NCBI GenBank assembly: GCA_022571575.1
Contig: JACZXN010000048.1
Span: 1-8,717 of the forward strand
DNA from: Chloroflexota bacterium
GTDB taxonomy: Bacteria > Chloroflexota > Dehalococcoidia > UBA3495
Direction: 5' to 3'
Length of the DNA: 8,717 nt
The translations under genes were made by a program, and so were the position numbers. Numbering within the stretch: the stretch's first letter is position 1; every line of letters starts with the position of its first letter. Below, piece after piece: positions 1-5,362 of the stretch. The notes below the pieces were generated by a model. It saw only the letters and a program-made list of their open reading frames with translations. It was not told where the DNA came from and searched no databases.

Positions 1-1358
1 CGGCCGTCGGCGCCGCCGTTGAGCTTGGCCTTGTAGTGGTCATGGTTGCGGGCGGCCTCGAGGCATTCCACCAGGCCGATGCGCCGGGCCACCAGGCCCT
101 CGATGCGCCGGGTGCCCTCTTTGGCCGCGTTCAAGAGCCGGAACTCGATGGGGTCAAGTTTCAACTCGGCGCAGATCTCGTCGATCAGCGATTCGACGCC
201 GAAGGCCGCCTGGGGCGAGCCGGGGGCCCGGTAGGCGGCGGTCTTGGGTTTGTTGACCACCACGTCGTAGCCGTCAACCTTTCCGTTCTCCACGTCATAG
301 CAGGCGAAGGCGCAGACGATGGCCTGCATCGCCGGCGAGCCAGGGTAGGCGCCGGCCTCCATGGCTATCTCGGTCTCGACGGCCGTCATCTTCCCATTGT
401 TCTTGACGCCGATCTTGACCCGCATCCACGAAGCCGGGGCCGGGCCCGATGCCTCGAACACCTCGGTCCGGGTCATCAACGCCTTCACCGGTACGCCGGC
501 CTTTTTGGAGAGCAGTGCGGCGATGGCGTCCAGATAGGCGGTGATCTTGCCGCCGAAGCCGCCGCCGATCTCCATGGGTGTGACCTTGACCTGGGACGCC
601 GGCAGCCGCAGCACGTTGGCGACGGACGCCCTGACCGTGAATGTGCCCTGAGTGCTGGTCCAGATGTTCAGTTGCCCGTCGGAGTTCCAAAAGGCGGTGG
701 AGTTGTGGGGCTCGATGTAGCCCTGATGGACGGTGGCGGTGGTGTATTCCCGCTCCAGCACCAGGTCGGCTTCGGCGAACCCCTTATCGATGTCGCCCGT
801 GGCGTAGCTCATGTGGGCGGCGATGTTGCTGGGCTTGTCGGAAGTAGCGCCCATGTCGTTGGTCCGCAGGTCTTCGTGCACCAACGGGGCGCCGTCCTTC
901 ATGGCCTCACGGACGTCGACGGCCGATTCCAAGACCTCGTAATCGATCTGGATCAGGGCCAAGGCCGACTGGGCCACATGACCGTTCACCGCCGCCACCG
1001 CGGCGATGGGATGGCCCTTAAACAGCACCTTATCGCTGGCCAACAAGTGGTCCGAAGCGAATTTAAGCGCGGTGTATTCGTTGCCCAATTCCTCCTTGGA
1101 AAGGGAGGCAAACGGCAGGTCTTTGGCCGTGATCACTGCCCTAACGCCGGGAAAGGCTTCGGCCTTGCTGACATCGATGGACTTGATCCGGGCGTGGGGG
1201 TGAGGGCTGCGCAGGACCTTGGCCTGCAGCGCCCCGGTCAGATTGGTGTCGTCCCCATATCTGGCCCGGCCGGTGACCTTGTCCACGCCATCGGGCCGCA
1301 CCGGGCGCTTGCCGACAACGTTGTATTCGACTTCCGAAAGAACCTGGTTTGAGGTCAT
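1..1358 (-). CDS. Molybdenum hydroxylase large (molybdopterin-binding) subunit, C-terminus missing
   Basis: This is the catalytic subunit of a xanthine dehydrogenase/CO dehydrogenase-family enzyme, which hydroxylates or oxidises a substrate at a Mo-pterin cytosine dinucleotide centre. The window holds the first 452 codons of a protein that usually has about 750-800, so the C-terminal Mo-cofactor domain and the catalytic Glu are off the left edge. Visible landmarks are the VTGRARYGDD N-terminus, HQGYIEPH (residues 211-218), the cofactor-binding GGGFGGK (265-271) and the active-site loop AYRAPGSPQAAF (375-386). True form I CO dehydrogenases carry AYRCSFR in that loop, with the copper-ligand Cys. 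That Cys is absent here, so CO is an unlikely substrate by form I chemistry. The substrate could be an aromatic, a purine, an aldehyde or an N-heterocycle. The ATG at 1358 is preceded by GGGGG about 10 nt upstream. It is the last gene of an M-S-L operon. Confidence 0.94.
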   Translation of the reverse strand, partial: MTSNQVLSEVEYNVVGKRPVRPDGVDKVTGRARYGDDTNLTGALQAKVLRSPHPHARIKSIDVSKAEAFPGVRAVITAKDLPFASLSKEELGNEYTALKFASDHLLASDKVLFKGHPIAAVAAVNGHVAQSALALIQIDYEVLESAVDVREAMKDGAPLVHEDLRTNDMGATSDKPSNIAAHMSYATGDIDKGFAEADLVLEREYTTATVHQGYIEPHNSTAFWNSDGQLNIWTSTQGTFTVRASVANVLRLPASQVKVTPMEIGGGFGGKITAYLDAIAALLSKKAGVPVKALMTRTEVFEASGPAPASWMRVKIGVKNNGKMTAVETEIAMEAGAYPGSPAMQAIVCAFACYDVENGKVDGYDVVVNKPKTAAYRAPGSPQAAFGVESLIDEICAELKLDPIEFRLLNAAKEGTRRIEGLVARRIGLVECLEAARNHDHYKAKLNGGADG

Positions 1359-1382
1359 TGTTTAAATACCCCCATAAATTAA

Positions 1383-1406
1383 AACCGGAGCCGTACGGCT
1401 CCGGTT
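1383..1406 (-). terminator. Perfect palindromic hairpin with U-rich tail between the S and L subunit genes
   Basis: A 24-bp perfect palindrome (arms AACCGGAGCC and GGCTCCGGTT around GTAC) begins 22 nt after the small-subunit stop codon. On the minus-strand transcript it is followed by TTAATTTAT, so with the last stem bases the RNA reads UUUUAAUUUAU. This has the architecture of an intrinsic terminator, though the U tract is interrupted. It lies inside the operon, 24 nt before the large-subunit start, so partial termination (attenuation) or an mRNA-stabilising 3' hairpin is more likely than a full stop. No separate promoter for the large subunit is visible in the 70-nt gap. Confidence 0.6.
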
Positions 1407-1428
1407 GAATGCCAATAGTGGGCGCCGG

Positions 1429-1899
1429 TTATTTGGCCTTGCTCACCTGCAGCACGGCGCGGATGATCTTGTCGTAGCCGGTGCAACGGCAGAGGTTGCC
1501 CGCCAGCCAGTGGCGGATACGGCCTTCGTCGGCGTCGGGCTCCTGGTCCAGCAGGGCCTTGGAGGCCAGCAGGAAACCAGGGGTGCAGATGCCGCACTGT
1601 AGGGCGGCGTTCTCCAGATAGGACTGTTGCAGCGGGTGCAGTCCCTCGGGAGAGGCCATGCCCTCGATGGTCGTGATTTCCCTGCCCTGGGCCTCGACAC
1701 CGAGGACCAGACAAGAGTCCACGATCCGGCCGTCCAGGATGATGGTGCAGGCGCCGCAGTTGCCGTCGTTGCATCCTTCTTTGGTGCCGGTCATGCCCAG
1801 GACGTCCCGCAGGACTTCCAGCAGGCTCTGGCGAGGCTCACACAGGAAGTTGATCTCCTCGCCGTTTATGGTTGTCTGTATGTGGGTTACGGTGGCCAT
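1429..1899 (-). CDS. Molybdenum hydroxylase small subunit, two [2Fe-2S] clusters
   Basis: This 156-residue electron-transfer subunit passes electrons from the Mo site of the large subunit to the FAD subunit. The N-terminal plant-ferredoxin-type domain binds one cluster through Cys43, Cys48, Cys51 and Cys63 (CNDGNCGAC, then SC). The C-terminal four-helix domain binds the second through Cys102, Cys105, Cys137 and Cys139 (CGICTPG and NLCRCTGY). All eight ligands are present and the length is normal for the family. The ATG is preceded by AGGGGAGG at a good distance. That ribosome binding site sits inside the last codons of the upstream FAD gene, and only one base separates that gene's stop codon from this start, so the two are translationally linked. 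A strong hairpin follows the stop codon. Confidence 0.97.
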   Translation of the reverse strand: MATVTHIQTTINGEEINFLCEPRQSLLEVLRDVLGMTGTKEGCNDGNCGACTIILDGRIVDSCLVLGVEAQGREITTIEGMASPEGLHPLQQSYLENAALQCGICTPGFLLASKALLDQEPDADEGRIRHWLAGNLCRCTGYDKIIRAVLQVSKAK

Positions 1900-1900
1900 G

Positions 1901-2776
1901 TTAACCTCCCCTGGCTCGTTCGATGGCGTTGTTCAGCGAGCGGCGGGTCAATACGCCGATCAGGTGGGTCCGTTGGCGGATGGTCCCGCGCATGTCGCTG
2001 ATCGGTTTGGCGGCGGCCTGGGCCAGTTCGGAGGCCTGTTGAATCGCCTCTTCCGATACGGCCTTTCCAGCCAGGCTGTCGCCGGCTTCCTTGGCGAACA
2101 CCGGCGTGGGCGCCACGGATGCCAGGGCGATGCGGGCCGAGACGAAGTTCTGGCCGGCGGCGTCCAGCACGACGCTGGTACCGACTCCGGCAACGGCGAT
2201 GTCCATCTCGTTTCTGGGGATGAAGCGCAGGTAGTTGGCGCCCGAATGGGCCTGGGGCGCCGGGAAAGAGATCGAGACCAGCATCTCCCCATTTTGCAGG
2301 GCGTTTTGGCCGGGGGCTATGCAGAATTCCTCGGCCGGCATTTCCCGGGTCCCGTTGGGCCCGGCGATGTTGCAAACTCCGCCCAGGACGATCACCGCCG
2401 GGATGGAGTCTCCGCTGGGGGCCGCGTTGCAGACGTTTCCGCCGATGCTGGCCCGGCCCTGGATCTGGATCCCGCCGATCAACTCGGCGGTGTCGATCAG
2501 TCCGGGGTAGGCCGCGGCCAGGGTCTTGTCCTGGTAGATCTTGTAACAGGGCACCGCCGCTCCCAGAGTCAACCCTTTGGAGGCATCATAAGAAATCACG
2601 TTCAGTTCGGGGATTTCCTTGACATCCACCACGACGGATGGGGTCCGGCGTCCGGCCCGCATCTGCACCAGTATGTCGGTGCCTCCGGCCATCATCCGGG
2701 CGTTGTCTCCGTTGGAAGCCAGTATCTTCACGGCTTCCTCAATGCTACTCGGTGATACAAATTCAAACGATTCCAA
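1901..2776 (-). CDS. Molybdenum hydroxylase medium subunit, FAD-binding (TTG start)
   Basis: This is the FAD-binding subunit, which hands electrons from the 2Fe-2S subunit to an external acceptor. It has an N-terminal PCMH-type FAD-binding domain and a C-terminal CO-dehydrogenase flavoprotein domain. The FAD motifs are AGGTD (residues 30-34) and ASIGGN (109-114, classic form T/S-IGGN). I place the start at TTG 2776, giving 291 residues, close to the usual length of about 290. An AGGAGG at 2789-2784 lies 7 nt upstream of it, and the family-typical F-E-F-V-S-P opening follows at once. An in-frame GTG at 2818 would add 14 residues but lies upstream of the -10 box (2804-2799), so a transcript from that promoter could not include it. 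This is the first gene of the M-S-L operon. Confidence 0.95.
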   Translation of the reverse strand: MESFEFVSPSSIEEAVKILASNGDNARMMAGGTDILVQMRAGRRTPSVVVDVKEIPELNVISYDASKGLTLGAAVPCYKIYQDKTLAAAYPGLIDTAELIGGIQIQGRASIGGNVCNAAPSGDSIPAVIVLGGVCNIAGPNGTREMPAEEFCIAPGQNALQNGEMLVSISFPAPQAHSGANYLRFIPRNEMDIAVAGVGTSVVLDAAGQNFVSARIALASVAPTPVFAKEAGDSLAGKAVSEEAIQQASELAQAAAKPISDMRGTIRQRTHLIGVLTRRSLNNAIERARGG

Positions 2777-2798
2777 TAGGGCACCTCCTGCGCGGGGA

Positions 2799-2826
2799 AT
2801 TATAGCATCGCTCGACACGCGGTCAA
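2799..2826 (-). promoter_or_regulatory. Sigma70-type promoter of the molybdenum hydroxylase operon
   Basis: On the minus strand, TTGACC (2826-2821) is separated by 16 nt from a perfect TATAAT (2804-2799). Transcription should start near 2792, only about 15 nt before the TTG start and just ahead of the AGGAGG at 2789-2784. The leader is therefore very short. The -35 element is half of a direct repeat that could bind a regulator. Confidence 0.72.
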
Positions 2827-2841
2827 GCAGTCAAATATAAT
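2812..2841 (+). promoter_or_regulatory. Divergent sigma70-type promoter for the DUF1326/DUF2182 cluster
   Basis: On the plus strand, TCGACA (2812-2817) is separated by 18 nt from a perfect TATAAT (2836-2841). The expected start near 2848 leaves a leader of about 125 nt before the first DUF1326 gene at 2973. I see no strong terminator or known riboswitch in that leader, only small hairpins such as GCTT-GTT-AAGC. The -35 element lies between the -10 and -35 boxes of the opposing promoter, so both cannot be occupied by polymerase at once. Confidence 0.55.
2819..2834 (-). repeat. Direct repeat TTGACTGC/TTGACCGC over the -35 region
   Basis: On the minus strand two 8-bp units, TTGACTGC (2834-2827) and TTGACCGC (2826-2819), lie head to tail with one mismatch. 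The second contains the -35 box of the molybdenum hydroxylase promoter. The placement between two divergent promoters suits a regulator site. It could also be a duplicated -35 element. Confidence 0.4.
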
Positions 2842-2972
2842 CCCGTTGCCAGCATGGCTAGCCTCGATCACCGGCGCTCCATAAATAGAAGGATAAAACC
2901 AGCCCCCGTACACCACCGCTTGTTAAGCTGTTGTCAATCCTGGAATCCATCACTATTTCGGAGGAGTATCAG

Positions 2973-3596
2973 ATGACACAAACATCCACTCCCTATCGGA
3001 TAAAGGCCAAATGGCTGGAAACCTGCAACTGCGACCCCGGTTGCAACTGCAACTTCGGTGGTTTCCCCGACCACGGTCCCTGCGAAGCCCTGATCGGGGT
3101 CTTCGTGGACGAAGGAAAGATCGGCGACGTGGACCTCTCCGGCGTGAAGGCCGTATTGGCCATCAAATGGCCCAAGGCCATTCATGAAGGCAACGGGGCC
3201 GCCGCGGTGTTCATCGACCAGTCGGCCAGCGAAGACCAGGTGACCGGCATCGCAACCATCCTCACGGGCCAGGCCGGGGGGATGCCTTGGGAGTTCTTGG
3301 CTACCACTCTCACCTCCCTGGACGGTCCCAACTTGGTTTCCATCGATATGGACGTGAACGGCCGCAACAGTGGGTTCAGCATCGACGGAATCTTGGAGGC
3401 CAGATTCACCCCTCTGCTCAATCCGGTCACCGGCGAGGAGAATGAGGTGCACATCGTCTTTCCCAGCGGCGGGCTGATCTGGAATGATGGCGACAGCGCC
3501 AAGACCTCGGTGATGAAGATCGACCACGGAGACATCAAGTTCGACCACACCGGCCAGAACGCCATCTTCGCACCGGTCGAGTGGACGAATCAATAA
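2973..3596 (+). CDS. DUF1326 family protein, copy a
   Basis: This 207-residue protein looks soluble, with no signal peptide or membrane segment seen. It matches my recollection of the DUF1326 family, often encoded beside DUF2182 membrane proteins; the biochemical role is not known. The N-terminus carries KWLETCNCDPGCNCNFGG, giving Cys18, Cys20, Cys24 and Cys26 in a C-x-C-x3-C-x-C pattern, with Cys37 nearby. The spacing suggests metal or thiol chemistry, but that is inference. The rest follows the family pattern (TGQAGG near residue 98, a beta-rich C-terminal half with FDHTGQNAIFAPVEW at the end). I chose ATG 2973 because GGAGGAG lies 6 nt upstream. An in-frame start at 2931 would add 14 uncharacteristic residues and lacks such a site. 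It is the first gene of the plus-strand cluster. Confidence 0.9.
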   Translation: MTQTSTPYRIKAKWLETCNCDPGCNCNFGGFPDHGPCEALIGVFVDEGKIGDVDLSGVKAVLAIKWPKAIHEGNGAAAVFIDQSASEDQVTGIATILTGQAGGMPWEFLATTLTSLDGPNLVSIDMDVNGRNSGFSIDGILEARFTPLLNPVTGEENEVHIVFPSGGLIWNDGDSAKTSVMKIDHGDIKFDHTGQNAIFAPVEWTNQ

Positions 3597-3616
3597 AGCC
3601 ACCTGAAAGCCACCTG
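3595..3616 (+). repeat. 11-bp perfect tandem repeat at the DUF1326a stop codon
   Basis: The unit AAAGCCACCTG occurs twice in direct succession, beginning within the TAA stop codon (3594-3596). It looks like a small slippage duplication in non-coding DNA. No function is apparent. Confidence 0.8.
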
Positions 3617-3691
3617 ATTCCCCCTCGGACCGGCTAGACGTGCAAAATGTGGGCCGTGGTTTCGTGCGGCCTCCCTTGGCCACTCCTTCCG

Positions 3692-3784
3692 ATGCAGATT
3701 TTCGGACCCATCGAATCGGTCCTGAACCAGCACGGATGGTTGACCGGCGTCAACGGGTTTCCAAATACTCTCCCCGCCCCCTAG
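3692..3784 (+). pseudogene. Probable remnant of a DUF2182 gene start
   Basis: The 251-nt gap between the two DUF1326 genes (3597-3847) holds no intact gene. It contains an ATG-initiated 30-codon frame beginning MQIFGPIESVLNQHGW and ending at TAG 3784. This resembles the start of the intact DUF2182 gene at 4563 (MQISTPIEALLKRDRA). At DNA level both begin GATGCAGATTT, share ACCCATCGAA after four bases, and stay similar for roughly 40 bases. The ATG lies 95 nt after the DUF1326a stop; the intact DUF2182 ATG lies 94 nt after the DUF1326b stop. This fits a duplicated module whose first DUF2182 copy was mostly deleted. No clear ribosome binding site precedes it. It might instead be a short expressed peptide, but that is less likely. 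Confidence 0.5.
3739..3769 (+). promoter_or_regulatory. Possible internal promoter overlapped by an inverted repeat
   Basis: The inverted repeat GTTGAC-CGGC-GTCAAC (3739-3754) contains TTGACC (3740-3745). This is followed after 18 nt by AATACT (3764-3769), a 4/6 match to the -10 consensus. If real, it would start transcription near 3776, ahead of the second DUF1326 gene, with a palindromic operator over the -35 box. The -10 match is modest and the gene may simply be read through from upstream. Confidence 0.28.
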
Positions 3785-3847
3785 GAGCGGGCCGGGAAGA
3801 GTCGAAATTGGGAAATTCAGACTGAACCGATCCAAGGGAAGTAACCA

Positions 3848-4468
3848 ATTACAACAGCAGAATCGTGGCGCGTCCGTGGCGATATCCTGGAAGTCTGTAG
3901 CTGCAATGTCGCTTGTCCCTGCAACTTTGGCGGCGATCCTTCCTTCGGGAATCGCGAGGCGGTCCAGGGTTACCGTATCCAGGAAGGGAACCTGGGGAAC
4001 ACTCAACTGGGAGGGATCAACCTGGTCCTGCACATCAGCATGCCAGGCAAACCCTTTGCAGGGAACTGGACCATGGGGGCGTTCATCGATCAACGGGCCA
4101 CGAAGGGACAGACGCAGGCACTGGGAACGATCCTGTCCGGTCAGGTTGGTGGATTGTTCGCCGCTCTGAGTGGACTGGTCGGCACCGCCCTACCGCCAAA
4201 GCAGGTACCCATCACCTTCGAGAGGGTGGACGGTGAACACCATGTCTCCATCCCGGGAGTGGTGGATATCGGGTCCGAACGCATTCCCAGCCTCATGCCG
4301 GGCGAGCCGCCGCTGGACACCAAAGCCACCGACCTGGCCATCCCTTTCTTCACCGGAACGGCCAACGTCCGGCGTTCCAGCGCGTTTTCGCTGACGGACC
4401 CGGACCTCAGCTTCCAGCACCCTGGGCAATCGTCGTTCACCGGACAGTTCGATCTGAACGGTCCGTAG
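3848..4468 (+). CDS. DUF1326 family protein, copy b (apparent ATT start)
   Basis: This is a second DUF1326 paralogue of 206 residues, almost the same length as copy a but strongly diverged. Its N-terminus reads WRVRGDILEVCSCNVACPCNFGG, with Cys17, Cys19, Cys23 and Cys25 in the same C-x-C-x3-C-x-C spacing. SGQVGG matches TGQAGG of copy a, and the end (FQHPGQSSFTGQF) matches FDHTGQNAIF. No ATG, GTG or TTG can start this N-terminus: an in-frame TAA lies at 3842-3844 and the first in-frame ATG is at 4040, after the Cys motif. ATT 3848 is preceded by AAGGGAAG (3834-3841) at normal distance and gives the family-like opening (M)TTAESWRVRG. I take ATT as the start. The alternatives are a start lost by mutation, a sequencing error, or a truncated protein from 4040. 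Confidence 0.8.
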   Translation: MTTAESWRVRGDILEVCSCNVACPCNFGGDPSFGNREAVQGYRIQEGNLGNTQLGGINLVLHISMPGKPFAGNWTMGAFIDQRATKGQTQALGTILSGQVGGLFAALSGLVGTALPPKQVPITFERVDGEHHVSIPGVVDIGSERIPSLMPGEPPLDTKATDLAIPFFTGTANVRRSSAFSLTDPDLSFQHPGQSSFTGQFDLNGP

Positions 4469-4486
4469 CTAAAAGAAGGCGATGCA

Positions 4487-4603
4487 ATAACCACACCCTT
4501 TGAAGAGGTCCTGAACCGGGACCGGCTGGCCTCCATCCACCGAACCTCCCGTAAATTGCCAGATGCAGATTTCCACACCCATCGAAGCACTCCTCAAGCG
4601 TGA
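4487..4603 (+). pseudogene. Second DUF2182 N-terminus-like remnant
   Basis: In the 94-nt gap between DUF1326b and DUF2182, the frame from ATA 4487 reads ITTPFEEVLNRDRLASIH and stays open to TGA 4603, overlapping the DUF2182 start. PFEEVLNRDRLA aligns with PIEALLKRDRAV of the intact DUF2182 protein and with PIESVLNQHG of the upstream remnant. The DNA also matches at CCC-GAA-TCCT and GACCGG positions. AGAAGG (4474-4479) lies 7 nt before the ATA. No ordinary start codon exists in this frame, and nothing of DUF2182 follows it in frame. It looks like a leftover of another DUF2182 gene start, though a short leader peptide with a non-AUG start cannot be excluded. Confidence 0.42.
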
Positions 4604-5354
4604 CCGGGCGGTCGTCATCGCCGGTGTGGTGGCCGTGACCGCCATCGCCTGGGGCTACATCGTTTACCTGGCCCAGAGCAACGCCGACGTAGGCATGTCC
4701 ATGGGCGTGGCCGCGGGGAACGTCCGTTCATGGAACGGCGTCGACTTTGCCCTGATGTTCTTGATGTGGGCGGTGATGATGGTGGCCATGATGGTCCCCA
4801 GCGCGGCCCCCATGCTCCTGCTGTTCGCCACCGTCAACCGCAAACGCCGGGAGGACTCCCGGCCGTTCGTGTCCACCGGCGTGTTCCTCTCCGGGTACTT
4901 GGTCGTGTGGGCCCTGTTCGCCGCCGGGGCCACCCTGGGCAACTGGGGCCTGCACCAGGCTTCGTTGTTAACATCGATGATGGGCGGAAGCTCCAGCGGT
5001 TACCTGGGGGGCGGGCTGCTCTTGACGGCCGGCGTGTTCCAGTGGAGCCGCCTGAAATACGTCTGCCTGACCCACTGCCGAAGTCCCCTGAGCTTCCTCA
5101 TGTCCGACTGGCGAGAGGGGACCGCCGGGGCGTTCAAGATGGGATTGCAGCACGGCCGGTACTGCCTGGGATGCTGCTGGATACTGATGGCGCTGCTCTT
5201 CGTGCTGGGGGTGATGAACCTGGTGTGGATCGCCGCGCTGGCCGCCTTCGTCCTGGCGGAGAAGGTGGTTCCGGCCGGGCAAAAGGTCAGCCGGGTCACC
5301 GGGGTGCTGCTGATCGCCTGGGGCGCCTGGGCCGTCCTGGCCGCCGCCTTCTGA
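4563..5354 (+). CDS. DUF2182 multi-pass membrane protein, predicted metal-binding
   Basis: This 263-residue integral membrane protein has the features of the DUF2182 family, described as predicted metal-binding but without an assigned substrate. Hydrophobic segments lie roughly at residues 17-37, 62-90, 104-124, 146-160, 203-232 and 243-263. Three motifs stand out: MFLMWAVMMVAMMVPSAAPM (65-84), CLTHC (168-172) and HGRYCLGCCW (197-206). Their Met, Cys and His residues are plausible metal ligands within or next to the membrane. With two DUF1326 genes just upstream it may form a membrane-plus-soluble metal trafficking or modification system; this is inference from family co-occurrence. ATG 4563 gives a family-like opening (PIEALLKRDRAVV), but no clear Shine-Dalgarno sequence precedes it. 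Translation may depend on the upstream gene or remnant. It ends 8 nt from the convergent gene. Confidence 0.92.
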   Translation: MQISTPIEALLKRDRAVVIAGVVAVTAIAWGYIVYLAQSNADVGMSMGVAAGNVRSWNGVDFALMFLMWAVMMVAMMVPSAAPMLLLFATVNRKRREDSRPFVSTGVFLSGYLVVWALFAAGATLGNWGLHQASLLTSMMGGSSSGYLGGGLLLTAGVFQWSRLKYVCLTHCRSPLSFLMSDWREGTAGAFKMGLQHGRYCLGCCWILMALLFVLGVMNLVWIAALAAFVLAEKVVPAGQKVSRVTGVLLIAWGAWAVLAAAF

Positions 5355-5362
5355 TCCGCTGA

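Noticed and set aside
36..1352. Long plus-strand open frame (438 codons) opposite the molybdenum hydroxylase large subunit
   Set aside because: Its translation is rich in Gly, His and Val with no recognisable domain, while the minus strand encodes a clear molybdopterin-subunit sequence. It is an antisense shadow of GC-rich coding DNA.
1658..2755. Plus-strand open frame (365 codons) opposite the FAD and 2Fe-2S subunits
   Set aside because: It spans two well-supported minus-strand genes and their junction and shows no family motif.
195..3596. Idea that the DUF1326/DUF2182 cluster supplies copper for a Mo-Cu CO dehydrogenase encoded next door
   Set aside because: The large subunit lacks the copper-ligand Cys in its active-site loop, so there is no evidence of a Mo-Cu centre. 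The two sets may still share control through the overlapping promoters.
3775..3796. GC-rich imperfect hairpin (CCCGC...GCGGG) before DUF1326b, considered as a terminator
   Set aside because: The stem is interrupted, the loop around CTAG is very tight and no T tract follows, so terminator function is not supported.
3640..3825. Open frame of 61 codons between the two DUF1326 genes
   Set aside because: No ribosome binding site and no recognisable sequence; it overlaps the DUF2182-like remnant in another frame, which has the better homology argument.
5355..5362. Bidirectional terminator between the convergent DUF2182 and hypothetical genes
   Set aside because: Only 8 nt separate the stop codons and no stem with T tract is visible in or around the gap.
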